From contig CALBTN010000007.1 in assembly GCA_937967345.1 (NCBI GenBank), positions 1 to 7,490 on the forward strand: DNA of 7,490 nt, written 5' to 3'. Positions 1 through 6,605 of the stretch are shown in pieces. The notes beneath the pieces are model-generated. The model searched no databases and was not told the DNA's origin. It was given only the letters and a program-made list of their open reading frames with translations. This DNA comes from an uncultured Rubrivivax sp. (lineage in GTDB: Bacteria; Pseudomonadota; Gammaproteobacteria; Burkholderiales; Burkholderiaceae_C). Position numbers and translations under genes: made by a program. Each line of letters starts with the position of its first letter. Position 1 is the first letter of the stretch.

Positions 1-1140
1 GGCGCGCTTGGCCGGCCCGCGCGGCGGCCGCGGCATCAGCTTGGCAACGATGCCGCCGCCATCGGCCGGCGCGCTCGGCGCCGCCGATGGCCCGGCCGGC
101 GTGAAGCGCAGCGCCGCGTTCGGCACCAGCAGCACGCCGGCGCGCTGCACCGCGGCGATGCTGGCGGTGGCGGTCATGCCCGGGCGCAGCAGCAGCTCGT
201 CGTTGGCCACGCGCAGCTCGGCGACGTAGGTGACGACGTTTTCCTTGGTGGTCGAGCCGAAGCCGACGCGGGTGATGGTTGCCGGGAAGCTGCGGTTGGG
301 CCAGGCGGCGACGGTGAAAGTGGCGCTCTGGCCGTCGTGCACCAGGCCGACGTCGGCTTCGTCGACGTTGACCTGCAGCTTCATGCGCTTCAGGTCCGCG
401 GCCAGGGTCATCAGCGTCACCGCCTGCAGCGACGCGGCCACCGCGTTGCCGGGTTCGACCGAGCGTGTCAGCACCACGCCGTCGATCGGCGCGCGGATCG
501 AGGCCTTGCCCAGGTTGGTCTCGTCGACGCGCAGCGCCGCCTTGGCATCGGCCACCGACGCGCGCGCCGCGGCCTCGTCGGCCAGCGCGCGCTCGGCGTT
601 GGCGCGCGCGGTGTCGAACTCGGTGGCCGAGGGCACGCGCCCGCCCGACAGGCGCGACACCTCCTGCATGCGCGCGAGGTTGGCGCGCGCCTCCTTCAGC
701 GTCGCCGCGGCCTGCGCCACCCTCGCCTCGGCCGAGGCCAGCGACGCACGCGAGCGCGCGATCTGGTCGCGCAGCTTGGCGGTGTCCAGCTCGACCAGCA
801 CCTGGCCCTTGGCCACCTGGTCGTTGATGTCCACCAGCACCCTGGCCACGGTGCCCGACAGCTCGCTGCCGATGTTGACGGTCAGCGTCGGCGCCAGCGT
901 GCCGTTGGCCACGACCTTGACGTCCAGCGTGCCGCGTTGCACCGCCTCGGTCTGGAAGCGCGGGCCCTGCTGCGCCTTGGCCACGCGCCCCTGCCAGACC
1001 AGCGCCGCAGCGATGGCCGCCGCGAGCAGCAGCGCCAGCAGCAGCCAGGTGGCCGGGCGGCGCCACCAGGGTCGCGCCGCGCCGGCACCGAGCAGGTCGT
1101 CCAGCGCGGCAGCGCCGGCGTCTTGTTTGGAAGTCGTCAT
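1..1140 (-). CDS. HlyD/MacA-type periplasmic adaptor (membrane fusion protein) of a tripartite efflux pump, partial at 3' end
   Basis: Links an inner-membrane pump to the outer-membrane channel across the periplasm. 380 codons are visible with no stop, so the C-terminus lies beyond the left edge. Reading the protein: a short cytoplasmic tail, one membrane anchor at about residues 31-49, a biotinyl-lipoyl-like half-domain (SGTVARVLVDINDQVAKGQ, about 95-113), an Ala/Arg/Glu-rich helical hairpin at about 121-210, the second lipoyl half with RAPIDGVV at 217-224, and a beta-barrel region with VNVDEADVGLVHDGQ at about 257-271. After VPNAALRF (339-346) comes a Pro/Ala- and Arg/Lys-rich stretch to the edge. 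The uncleaved anchor and domain order fit MacA-like adaptors better than lipid-anchored RND adaptors such as AcrA. The ATG overlaps the stop of the channel gene in an ATGA, so translation is probably coupled. A macB-like gene is expected next. The substrate cannot be told. Confidence 0.93.
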   Translation of the reverse strand, partial: MTTSKQDAGAAALDDLLGAGAARPWWRRPATWLLLALLLAAAIAAALVWQGRVAKAQQGPRFQTEAVQRGTLDVKVVANGTLAPTLTVNIGSELSGTVARVLVDINDQVAKGQVLVELDTAKLRDQIARSRASLASAEARVAQAAATLKEARANLARMQEVSRLSGGRVPSATEFDTARANAERALADEAAARASVADAKAALRVDETNLGKASIRAPIDGVVLTRSVEPGNAVAASLQAVTLMTLAADLKRMKLQVNVDEADVGLVHDGQSATFTVAAWPNRSFPATITRVGFGSTTKENVVTYVAELRVANDELLLRPGMTATASIAAVQRAGVLLVPNAALRFTPAGPSAAPSAPADGGGIVAKLMPRPPRGPAKRA

Positions 1141-2582
1141 CGGGTAGCGCCTTCGGACCAGCCGCCGCCCAGGGCCTTGTAGAGCTGGATCATCGCGATC
1201 ACGGTGTCGGCCTGGGTCGCGGCCTGGCTGTCTTGCAGGCTGCGCAGGCTGCGTTCGGTGTCGAGCACGGTCTGGAAGTCGACCAGGCCCGAGCGGTAGC
1301 GAAAGCTGGCCAGCAACGCCGCATTGCGCGCCGCCTGCACCGCCTGCGCCAGCGCCGCGCCGCGCTCGCGGCCGTTGGCCAGCGCCGAGCGCGCGTCCTC
1401 GACGTCGCGCAGCGCGCCGCTGAGCGCGGCTTCGTAGGCGGCCAGCGCCTGTTCCTGCTCGGCGGTCTGGATCAGCACCTGCTGGCGCAGCCGGCCGGCG
1501 TCGAAGATCGGCGCCGTCAGGCTGCCGGCGATCAGCCGCGTCGCCGCGCCGCTGCCGCTGAGCGCCGACAGCGCCGCGCCCTGCAGCCCGAGCGTGCCGC
1601 TGAGCTGCAGCGACGGGTAGCGCGCCGCCTCGGCCACGCCGATGCGCGCGGTGGCCGCGGCCAGACTGCGCTCAGCGGCGACGATGTCGGGGCGGCGCCG
1701 CAACAGGTCGGCGGGCACGCCCAGCAGCGGCTGCGCCGCGGCGCTGGGGATTGCGGCGGTGTCGCCGAGCAGCGCGTTCAGCGACTGCGGCGCCTGGTTC
1801 AGCAGCACCGCCAGCGCGTGCCGGGTCTGCGCGATCGCGTCCACCATCAATGGCAGCTGGGCGCGCGTTTGCTCGGCGTTGGCCCGCGCCTGCTCGACGT
1901 CGAGCGAGCCCGCCAACCCGGCCTGCGCACGCCATTCGGTCAGCTGCAGCGTCTGCGCCTGGTTGTCCAGGTTGTCCTGGGTGATGCGCAGCCGCAGCTG
2001 GTAGGCGCGCAGCAGCACGTAGTCGCGCGCCACCTCGGCCACCAGCGTCACCTGCACGGCGGCCAGCGTGGCGGCGCTGGCGTCGGCCGCGGCGGCAGCG
2101 GCTTCGGCGCCGCGGCGCAGCCCGCCGAACAGGTCGATCTCCCAGCCGGCGTCGAAGCCCAGACCGTAGGCCGAGGTCGCGCCGCGGCCGCCCTCGCTGG
2201 CGCGCGAGGCCGTGCCGTAGGCGCCGACGCTGGGCCACAGCGCGCCCTCGGCCTGCGCGCTGTACGCGCGCGCCGCGCGCAGCCGCGCGCCGGCGCTGCG
2301 CAGGTCGGTGTTGGCGGCCAGCGCGCGTTCGACCAGTTGGTCGAGCACCGGGTCGCCGAAGCGGCGCCACCAGGCCGGATCGGCCATCGGTTGCGGCGCT
2401 TCGGCCGTGGCGCCCGCAGTGGCGTCGTTCGGCGTGGCGCCAGCAGCGGCCGCCTCGCCAGCGGCCCAGGCGGGCGGCAGATCAGGCTGCGGCGCGCGGT
2501 AGTCGGGGCCGACCGCGCAGCCGCCCAGCACCAGCGCGAGCGCCGCGGCCGCAAGCCGTGGAGTCGATTGCATGGCCGGCAT
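1137..2582 (-). CDS. NodT-family outer membrane efflux lipoprotein (TolC-like channel)
   Basis: Outer-membrane channel of a tripartite exporter; 481 residues, normal for the family. The N-terminus is a lipoprotein signal: hydrophobic stretch at about 10-21, then lipobox LGGC with Cys22, followed by AVGPDYRAP, the usual NodT-type opening. An Ala/Thr-rich linker (about 40-65) leads to two outer-membrane-efflux repeats. Recognisable signatures are WEIDLFGGLRR at 147-157, LLRRRPDIVAAE at 293-304, IGVAEAARYPSLQL at 314-327, PIFDAGRLRQQ at 358-368 and LYKALGGGW at 467-475. The gene comes first in the operon and shares ATGA with the adaptor. Start choice is open: ATG at 2582 or ATG at 2573 (Met4). 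Neither has a clear Shine-Dalgarno sequence, and both leave an intact lipobox. The 2573 start sits 7 bases after CACAAT, as in a leaderless message. Well-supported family, unknown substrate. Confidence 0.95.
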   Translation of the reverse strand: MPAMQSTPRLAAAALALVLGGCAVGPDYRAPQPDLPPAWAAGEAAAAGATPNDATAGATAEAPQPMADPAWWRRFGDPVLDQLVERALAANTDLRSAGARLRAARAYSAQAEGALWPSVGAYGTASRASEGGRGATSAYGLGFDAGWEIDLFGGLRRGAEAAAAAADASAATLAAVQVTLVAEVARDYVLLRAYQLRLRITQDNLDNQAQTLQLTEWRAQAGLAGSLDVEQARANAEQTRAQLPLMVDAIAQTRHALAVLLNQAPQSLNALLGDTAAIPSAAAQPLLGVPADLLRRRPDIVAAERSLAAATARIGVAEAARYPSLQLSGTLGLQGAALSALSGSGAATRLIAGSLTAPIFDAGRLRQQVLIQTAEQEQALAAYEAALSGALRDVEDARSALANGRERGAALAQAVQAARNAALLASFRYRSGLVDFQTVLDTERSLRSLQDSQAATQADTVIAMIQLYKALGGGWSEGATR

Positions 2583-2586
2583 TGTG
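2581..2586 (-). promoter_or_regulatory. Possible -10 element (CACAAT) at the start of the efflux operon
   Basis: On the minus strand CACAAT lies 7 bases before ATG 2573 and overlaps ATG 2582. It resembles a sigma-70 -10 box with a TSS at or near the start codon. CAAGCC lies 16 bases further upstream, but this is a poor match to TTGACA. The same arrangement occurs at 5957-5962. This is a pattern match only; no expression evidence exists. Confidence 0.25.
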
Positions 2587-2633
2587 CGGACGCCGCATTG
2601 CCGGCTTGGGGCGCCTTTGTAAAGTTGTGCGAT

Positions 2634-2674
2634 GCCGGCTGCACGGCGCGCGCGTGCAGCCGGCCGGCTGCACG
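2634..2674. repeat. Three copies of a 12-bp sequence, direct-inverted-direct
   Basis: GCCGGCTGCACG occurs at 2634-2645 and again at 2663-2674. Its exact reverse complement, CGTGCAGCCGGC, lies at 2653-2664 and shares two bases with the last copy. The first two copies form a perfect 12-bp stem with a 7-base loop. The block lies in the 110-base gap between the stop of the diguanylate cyclase gene and the start of the efflux operon, about 50 bases before the latter. It could be a terminator-like hairpin for the cyclase mRNA, although no T-run follows on the minus strand, or an operator for the efflux operon. I cannot decide which. Confidence 0.6.
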
Positions 2675-2692
2675 CAGCCCGAGGCCGGCGCG

Positions 2693-3814
2693 TCAGCGTT
2701 CGACCAGCCGGTCGCGGCCGCCGGCCTTGGCCGCGTACAGCGCGTCGTCGGCACGCGCCAGCGCATCGCGCAGCGGCTCGCCCGGGCGCCAGGCGGTCAG
2801 CCCGGCCGAAAAGCTCACGCGAAGGTGCGCTTGTTCGCCCCAGGCGTCGTCGCGCGCGAGCACGCGGCGCAGCCGTTCGATGCCGGTGCGTGCTTCATCG
2901 GCCCGGGTGTCGGGCATCAGCACCAGGAACTCCTCGCCGCCCCAGCGCGCCAGCACGTCGGTCTCGCGCATCGCCGCGCAGGCATGGCGCGAGAACAGGC
3001 GCAGCACCTCGTCGCCGGCACCGTGGCCGTGCTGGTCGTTGATGCGCTTGAAGTGGTCGATGTCCACCAGGCACAGGCACGGCTGCGTGCCGCTGCGCAG
3101 CGCGCGGCGCTGCTCCATCGCTGCCAGCTCGGTCATGTGGCGGCGGTTGACCAGCCCGGTCAGGTCGTCGCGCGTGGCCAGCTTGTGGATGCGCTCGAGC
3201 GCGCCGACCAGCTCGCTGCGCTGCCGCTTCAGCCGCGTGCGCATCGCCGACAGCTCGCCGGCCAGCATCGACACCGTGGGCAGCACCACCGCCGCGAACG
3301 CGAAGTGGATGCGCTCGATCGTCGGGTCGAACACCTGCGGCGCATGGCTGGCCATCGCCAGCATCACCAGCGCCAGCGAGATCACCGCAAAGAATCCCAG
3401 CGCGCGCGAGGCCCGCGGGTCGAGCATGAAGGCCGCGAACATCAACACCAGCGCGACCAGCATCAACAGCATGCCGCGCAGCGGCGGATTGATCACGTAG
3501 GCCGCGGCCATCGCCACGATCGCGAACACCATCTGCTGCAGCGTGCACGCCGGGTCGGCGAACCGGCCCGACCCGCCGCTGCGCAGCAGCAGGTAAAAAC
3601 CGAACATGCCGGGGAACAGGCACACGATCAGCACACCGGCCAGCGCCGGATCGGCCAGCCCGATGCGCGCCGCCCACCACTGCGCGAGCGCGGCCAGCAG
3701 GTAGATGGCCGAGGCCAGCAGCGTGCGCCGCACGCGCACCCGCTGCTTCGGATCGGCTCCGAACAGCCAGCGGTCCAAGGGCTGCGGCAATGCGACGGGC
3801 ATGACGGCTGACAT
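2693..3814 (-). CDS. Membrane-bound diguanylate cyclase (GGDEF domain)
   Basis: Joins two GTP molecules into cyclic di-GMP, the messenger that usually promotes biofilm and reduces motility. From ATG 3814 the protein has 373 residues. Six hydrophobic segments lie at about 29-54, 57-78, 94-109, 113-131, 138-155 and 169-188 and form a membrane sensor of unknown ligand. A basic helical linker follows, then the catalytic domain: DDLTGLVNRR at about 216-225, DIDHFKRIND at 251-260, and the active-site loop GGEEF at 292-296. An RETD inhibitory site (283-286) ends exactly five residues before GGEEF, so product feedback is expected. No EAL domain is present. The start is uncertain: GTG 3826, ATG 3814 and ATG 3802 are in frame within a 12-nt tandem repeat, and none has a clear ribosome binding site. 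The frame stays open to 4141, but that part overlaps the ABC gene and is Arg-rich, so I left it out. Confidence 0.93.
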   Translation of the reverse strand: MSAVMPVALPQPLDRWLFGADPKQRVRVRRTLLASAIYLLAALAQWWAARIGLADPALAGVLIVCLFPGMFGFYLLLRSGGSGRFADPACTLQQMVFAIVAMAAAYVINPPLRGMLLMLVALVLMFAAFMLDPRASRALGFFAVISLALVMLAMASHAPQVFDPTIERIHFAFAAVVLPTVSMLAGELSAMRTRLKRQRSELVGALERIHKLATRDDLTGLVNRRHMTELAAMEQRRALRSGTQPCLCLVDIDHFKRINDQHGHGAGDEVLRLFSRHACAAMRETDVLARWGGEEFLVLMPDTRADEARTGIERLRRVLARDDAWGEQAHLRVSFSAGLTAWRPGEPLRDALARADDALYAAKAGGRDRLVER

Positions 3815-3850
3815 GAGGGCTGACACGGCGGCGGGTACGGCGGCTGGTAC
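3803..3850. repeat. Degenerate 12-nt tandem repeat over the cyclase start
   Basis: Four successive 12-base units on the plus strand: GACGGCTGACAT (3803-3814), GAGGGCTGACAC (3815-3826), GGCGGCGGGTAC (3827-3838) and GGCGGCTGGTAC (3839-3850). Units 1 and 2 match at 10 of 12 positions, units 3 and 4 at 11 of 12. A weaker fifth unit precedes at 3791-3802. Because 12 is a multiple of three, the frame is kept. On the minus strand the units read VPAA, VPAA, VSAL, MSAV, and each of the last units offers a start codon. Confidence 0.55.
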
Positions 3851-3939
3851 GGGGTACGCACGCAGCGCTGCCTCGGGCTCGAACGAGCAGCGCAGCCGCA
3901 ACTTCGGCCACCGGCGCCGCGCACTGAAACGGCGCAACG

Positions 3940-3966
3940 CCACCGCCAGCGCGAAGCGCGCGGTGG
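3940..3966 (-). terminator. Hairpin just past the ABC exporter gene, possible terminator
   Basis: CCACCGC (3940-3946) and GCGGTGG (3960-3966) pair perfectly over 7 bp. The loop between them contains a second small stem, GCGC-GAA-GCGC (3949-3959). It starts 12 bases after the minus-strand stop of the ABC gene, where a terminator would sit. No run of T follows, so intrinsic termination is doubtful. It may only stabilise the mRNA end. Confidence 0.3.
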
Positions 3967-3978
3967 GCGTGACGCAAG

Positions 3979-5904
3979 TCACCGCGGCGCCGGCGGCAGC
4001 GTCAGTTCGGGCTCGGACGGCACGACGCCGGGGCGCTCGCCGGGCCGATCGTCGGCATCGGCCGCGGCGGGCGCATCGCCGTCGTCGATCAGGAAGCCGC
4101 CGCTTTGGCGCGCCCACAGCCGCGCATACAGCCCGCCGCACGCCAGCAGCGTGGCGTGGTCGCCGACTTCGACGATGCGGCCGCGATCGAGCACCACCAG
4201 GCGGTCCATCGCGGCGATGGTGGACAGCCGGTGCGCGATCGCGATCACCGTCTTGCCTTGCATCAGCCGGTACAGACTGGTCTGGATCGCCGCCTCGACC
4301 TCGCTGTCCAGCGCGCTGGTGGCCTCGTCCAACAGCAGGATCGGCGCGTCCTTGAGCATCACGCGGGCAATCGCGATGCGCTGGCGCTGCCCGCCCGACA
4401 GCTTGACGCCGCGCTCGCCGACGTGGGCGTCGTAGCCGCCGCGCCCGGCTGCGTCGCTCAGCCCGACGATGAATTCATGCGCCTCGGCGCGGCGCGCGGC
4501 GGCAACCATCTCGGCCTCGGTGGCCTGCGGGCGGCCGTACAGGATGTTGTCGCGCACCGATCGGTGCAGCAGCGAGCTGTCCTGCGTGACCATGCCGATG
4601 CACGCGCGCAGGCTGTCCTGCGTCACCGCGGCGATGTCCTGGCCGTCGATCAGGATGCGCCCGCGCTCGAGGTCGTGAAAGCGCAACAGCAGGTTGACCA
4701 AGGTGCTCTTGCCGGCACCCGAGCGGCCGACCAGGCCGATCTTCTCGCCCGCGCGCACCTGCAGCTGCAGCCCTTCGATCACCCTTGCGCCGCCGCCGTA
4801 GCGAAAGCTCAGGTGGTCGAAGCGCACTTCGCCGCGCGGCACGCGCAGCACCGCCGCGCCGGGGCGGTCGCGCACCTGGCTGGGACGCGACAGCGTGCGC
4901 ATGCCGTCCTGCACCGTGCCCACATGCTCGAACAGCCCGGCCATCTCCCACATCACCCAGTGCGAGATGCCGTTCAGCCGCAGCGCCATCGCGGCCGCCG
5001 CGGCCACCGCACCGATGCCCAGCCCGTCGCGCGACCACAGCCACAGCGCGGCGCCGCCGGTGGCCGCGATCAGCGCGACCGCGAGCAGGTGGTTGACGAC
5101 CTCGAAGCCGCTGATCAGCCGCATCTGGCGGTGCACCGTGGCCAGGAACTCCTGCATCGCCGAGCGCGCGTAGGCGGCCTCGCGCCCGGCGTGCGAGAAC
5201 AGCTTGACCGTGGCGATGTTGGTGTAGGCGTCGGTGATGCGCCCGGTCATCAGCGATCGCGCGTCGGCCTGCGCCTTCGCGCTGCGCGCCAGCCGCGGCA
5301 CGAACCAGGCCAGCGCGGCGATGTACAGCAGCACCCAGCCGGCGAAGGGCAGCAGCAGCCAGGCGTCGAAGCCGCCGACGACCGCGGCCATGGTGACGAA
5401 ATAGATCACCACGAACACCAGGATGTCGGCCACGATCATCCACACGTCGCGCACCGCCAGCGCGGTCTGCATCAGCTTGGTGGCCACGCGCCCGGCGAAC
5501 TCGTCGTGGAAGAAGGCCAGGCTCTGCCCGAGCAGCACGCGGTGGAAGTTCCAGCGCAGCCGCATCGGGAAGTTGCCGGCCAGCGCCTGGTGCTTGAGCA
5601 TCGTTTGCAACGCGACCAGGCCGGTGCTGCCCAGCAGCACCGCCGCCAGCAGCGCCAGCGCGGCGCCATGCTCGGCAAACAGCGTGGCGCGCGGCACCGC
5701 GGCCAGCCGGTCGACGATGCGCCCCAGCACCGCGAACAGCAGCGCCTCGAACGCCCCGATCGCCGCGGTGAACAGCGTCATCAGCCCGATGTAGCCGCGC
5801 AGGCCGTGGCTGCAGCTCCAGACGAAGCCGAGGAAGCGCGGCGGCGGCACCGCTGCCGGGCGGTCGGGGTACGGCTCGACGAGCTTTTCGAAGAAGGCGA
5901 ACAC
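3979..5904 (-). CDS. ABC exporter half-transporter, permease fused to ATPase
   Basis: MsbA-like type IV ABC exporter of 641 residues, expected to work as a homodimer in the inner membrane and push a lipid, drug or other hydrophobic compound outward. The permease half has about six helices, near 40-62, 80-100, 157-175, 180-202, 265-290 and 295-312. The ATPase half is complete: A-loop Tyr369, Walker A GRSGAGKST (393-401), Q-loop Gln441, signature LSGGQ (503-507), Walker B ILLLDE (522-527), D-loop SALD (530-533) and switch His558. There is no peptidase domain. An acidic, Pro/Ala-rich tail (about 606-641) follows the ATPase. The start codon is GTG at 5904; an in-frame TGA two codons upstream rules out an earlier start. 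No strong ribosome binding site is visible. The gene is divergent from the DedA gene and is not clearly co-transcribed with the cyclase 164 bases downstream. Substrate unknown; a generic multidrug label would be a guess. Confidence 0.95.
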   Translation of the reverse strand: MFAFFEKLVEPYPDRPAAVPPPRFLGFVWSCSHGLRGYIGLMTLFTAAIGAFEALLFAVLGRIVDRLAAVPRATLFAEHGAALALLAAVLLGSTGLVALQTMLKHQALAGNFPMRLRWNFHRVLLGQSLAFFHDEFAGRVATKLMQTALAVRDVWMIVADILVFVVIYFVTMAAVVGGFDAWLLLPFAGWVLLYIAALAWFVPRLARSAKAQADARSLMTGRITDAYTNIATVKLFSHAGREAAYARSAMQEFLATVHRQMRLISGFEVVNHLLAVALIAATGGAALWLWSRDGLGIGAVAAAAAMALRLNGISHWVMWEMAGLFEHVGTVQDGMRTLSRPSQVRDRPGAAVLRVPRGEVRFDHLSFRYGGGARVIEGLQLQVRAGEKIGLVGRSGAGKSTLVNLLLRFHDLERGRILIDGQDIAAVTQDSLRACIGMVTQDSSLLHRSVRDNILYGRPQATEAEMVAAARRAEAHEFIVGLSDAAGRGGYDAHVGERGVKLSGGQRQRIAIARVMLKDAPILLLDEATSALDSEVEAAIQTSLYRLMQGKTVIAIAHRLSTIAAMDRLVVLDRGRIVEVGDHATLLACGGLYARLWARQSGGFLIDDGDAPAAADADDRPGERPGVVPSEPELTLPPAPR

Positions 5905-5956
5905 CGGTCAGGCCCGCGCTGGAACGACCCCGGCAAGCCTAGCGCATCACGCGCCG

Positions 5957-5962
5957 CACAAT
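5957..5962 (+). promoter_or_regulatory. Possible -10 element (CACAAT) for the DedA-methyltransferase operon
   Basis: CACAAT lies 5 bases before the ATG of a short leader ORF at 5968, in the 116-base region between the divergent ABC and DedA genes. With usual spacing, transcription would start at or near that ATG. CAAGCC lies 17 bases upstream but is a weak -35. The arrangement repeats that at 2581-2586 and, in part, 6602-6607. Confidence 0.3.
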
Positions 5963-5967
5963 CGGCC

Positions 5968-6024
5968 ATGGCCGCAGCCCCCGCCCCGCCCGAGCGCTGC
6001 CGCAACCCAAGGCGGCTGCGATGA
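5968..6024 (+). CDS. Possible 18-residue leader peptide ahead of DedA
   Basis: An ATG at 5968 opens 18 codons reading MAAAPAPPERCRNPRRLR. The TGA at 6022-6024 overlaps the ATG of the DedA gene in an ATGA. The AAGG that serves as the DedA ribosome binding site lies inside this ORF, so ribosomes finishing the leader could restart on DedA. No Shine-Dalgarno sequence precedes the leader itself, but CACAAT five bases upstream would allow a leaderless mRNA beginning at this ATG. The composition (Pro, Ala, Arg) is also what chance gives in such DNA, and the peptide resembles nothing I recognise. It may be a real coupled leader or a random ORF. Confidence 0.25.
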   Translation: MAAAPAPPERCRNPRRLR

Positions 6025-6587
6025 GCGTGTCGGCGCTGGTCGCGCAGTACGGCTACGCCTTTGTCTTTGCCGGCGCGCTGGCCGAGGGTGAATCGATCCT
6101 GATCACCGCCGGCTTCGCCGCGCACCGCGGCATGCTGCAGCTGCCGCTGGTGATCGCGGTGGCCTTCGCCGCCGGCACGCTGGGCGACCAGGTCTACTTC
6201 TACCTGGGGCGCCGCCATGGCCGACGGCTGCTCGCGCGCTGGCCGACGCTGGCGCGGCAGGCGCGGCGGGTCGAGCCGATGCTCGCACGCCACCCCAACG
6301 CCGCGATCGTCAGCGTGCGCTTCCTGTACGGGCTGCGCACCGCCGGGCCGATCGCGCTGGGGGCGCTGGGCGTGTCGCCCGCCCGCTTCGTGGCGCTGAA
6401 CCTGCTGAGCGCGGCGCTGTGGGCGCTGGCCTTTTGCGTGCTGGGCTACCAGTTCGGCAACCTGCTGCAACGGCTGCTGCCGCGCCTGCATGCGGTGGAA
6501 GAAGTCGCATTGATCGCGGTGCTGGCCGCCGCGCTGGGCTGGACGCTGTGGCGCCACTGGCGCGCCCGGCGGCAGCCGCCGGTTTGA
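6021..6587 (+). CDS. DedA-family (VTT domain) inner membrane protein
   Basis: 188 residues, normal to slightly short for the family. DedA proteins are inner-membrane transporters; members are linked to lipid-carrier recycling, proton-dependent homeostasis and drug resistance. Visible family marks: FAGALAEGESILITAGFAA (about 16-34, with acidic Glu22 and Glu24), the GDQVYFYLGRRHG block (55-67, Asp56), and VRFLYGLRTAGPIALGALGV (99-118). Arg100 and Arg106 have the same spacing as the essential Arg130/Arg136 pair of E. coli YqjA. Hydrophobic stretches fall at about 10-35, 42-63, 95-117, 122-147 and 160-178. The usual Pro-Gly-Glu around the first acidic residue is replaced by Glu-Gly-Glu, and the actual substrate is unknown. 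The start is ATG 6021, with AAGG (6009-6012) eight bases before it. The methyltransferase gene starts 18 bases after the stop, so the two are probably co-transcribed. Confidence 0.93.
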   Translation: MSVSALVAQYGYAFVFAGALAEGESILITAGFAAHRGMLQLPLVIAVAFAAGTLGDQVYFYLGRRHGRRLLARWPTLARQARRVEPMLARHPNAAIVSVRFLYGLRTAGPIALGALGVSPARFVALNLLSAALWALAFCVLGYQFGNLLQRLLPRLHAVEEVALIAVLAAALGWTLWRHWRARRQPPV

Positions 6588-6605
6588 GCGCCGGGTGGCC
6601 CGACA

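Noticed and set aside
230..1182. Two overlapping plus-strand frames of about 300 codons
   Set aside because: Both are antisense to the adaptor gene, which has the full adaptor domain order on the minus strand.
2617..2622. TTTACA on the minus strand as a -35 box for the efflux operon
   Set aside because: No -10-like sequence lies at the right spacing; CACAAT is 31 bases away.
1233..3500. A 755-codon open frame on the plus strand
   Set aside because: It lies opposite the channel and cyclase genes, is rich in Gln, Arg, His and Ala without any domain, and is the usual antisense shadow in high-GC DNA.
3969..3982. Inverted repeat GTGAC-GCAA-GTCAC at the ABC stop codon
   Set aside because: Only 5-bp arms, partly within coding sequence, so chance is a sufficient explanation.
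3815..4141. Upstream extension of the cyclase frame by 109 codons
   Set aside because: The extra part is Arg/Ala-rich without a domain, and its upper half overlaps the end of the ABC gene in another frame.
4105..6024. A 639-codon plus-strand open frame
   Set aside because: Antisense to the ABC exporter, with low-complexity Gln/His/Arg composition. Only its last 18 codons, which lie outside the ABC gene, were considered, as a possible leader.
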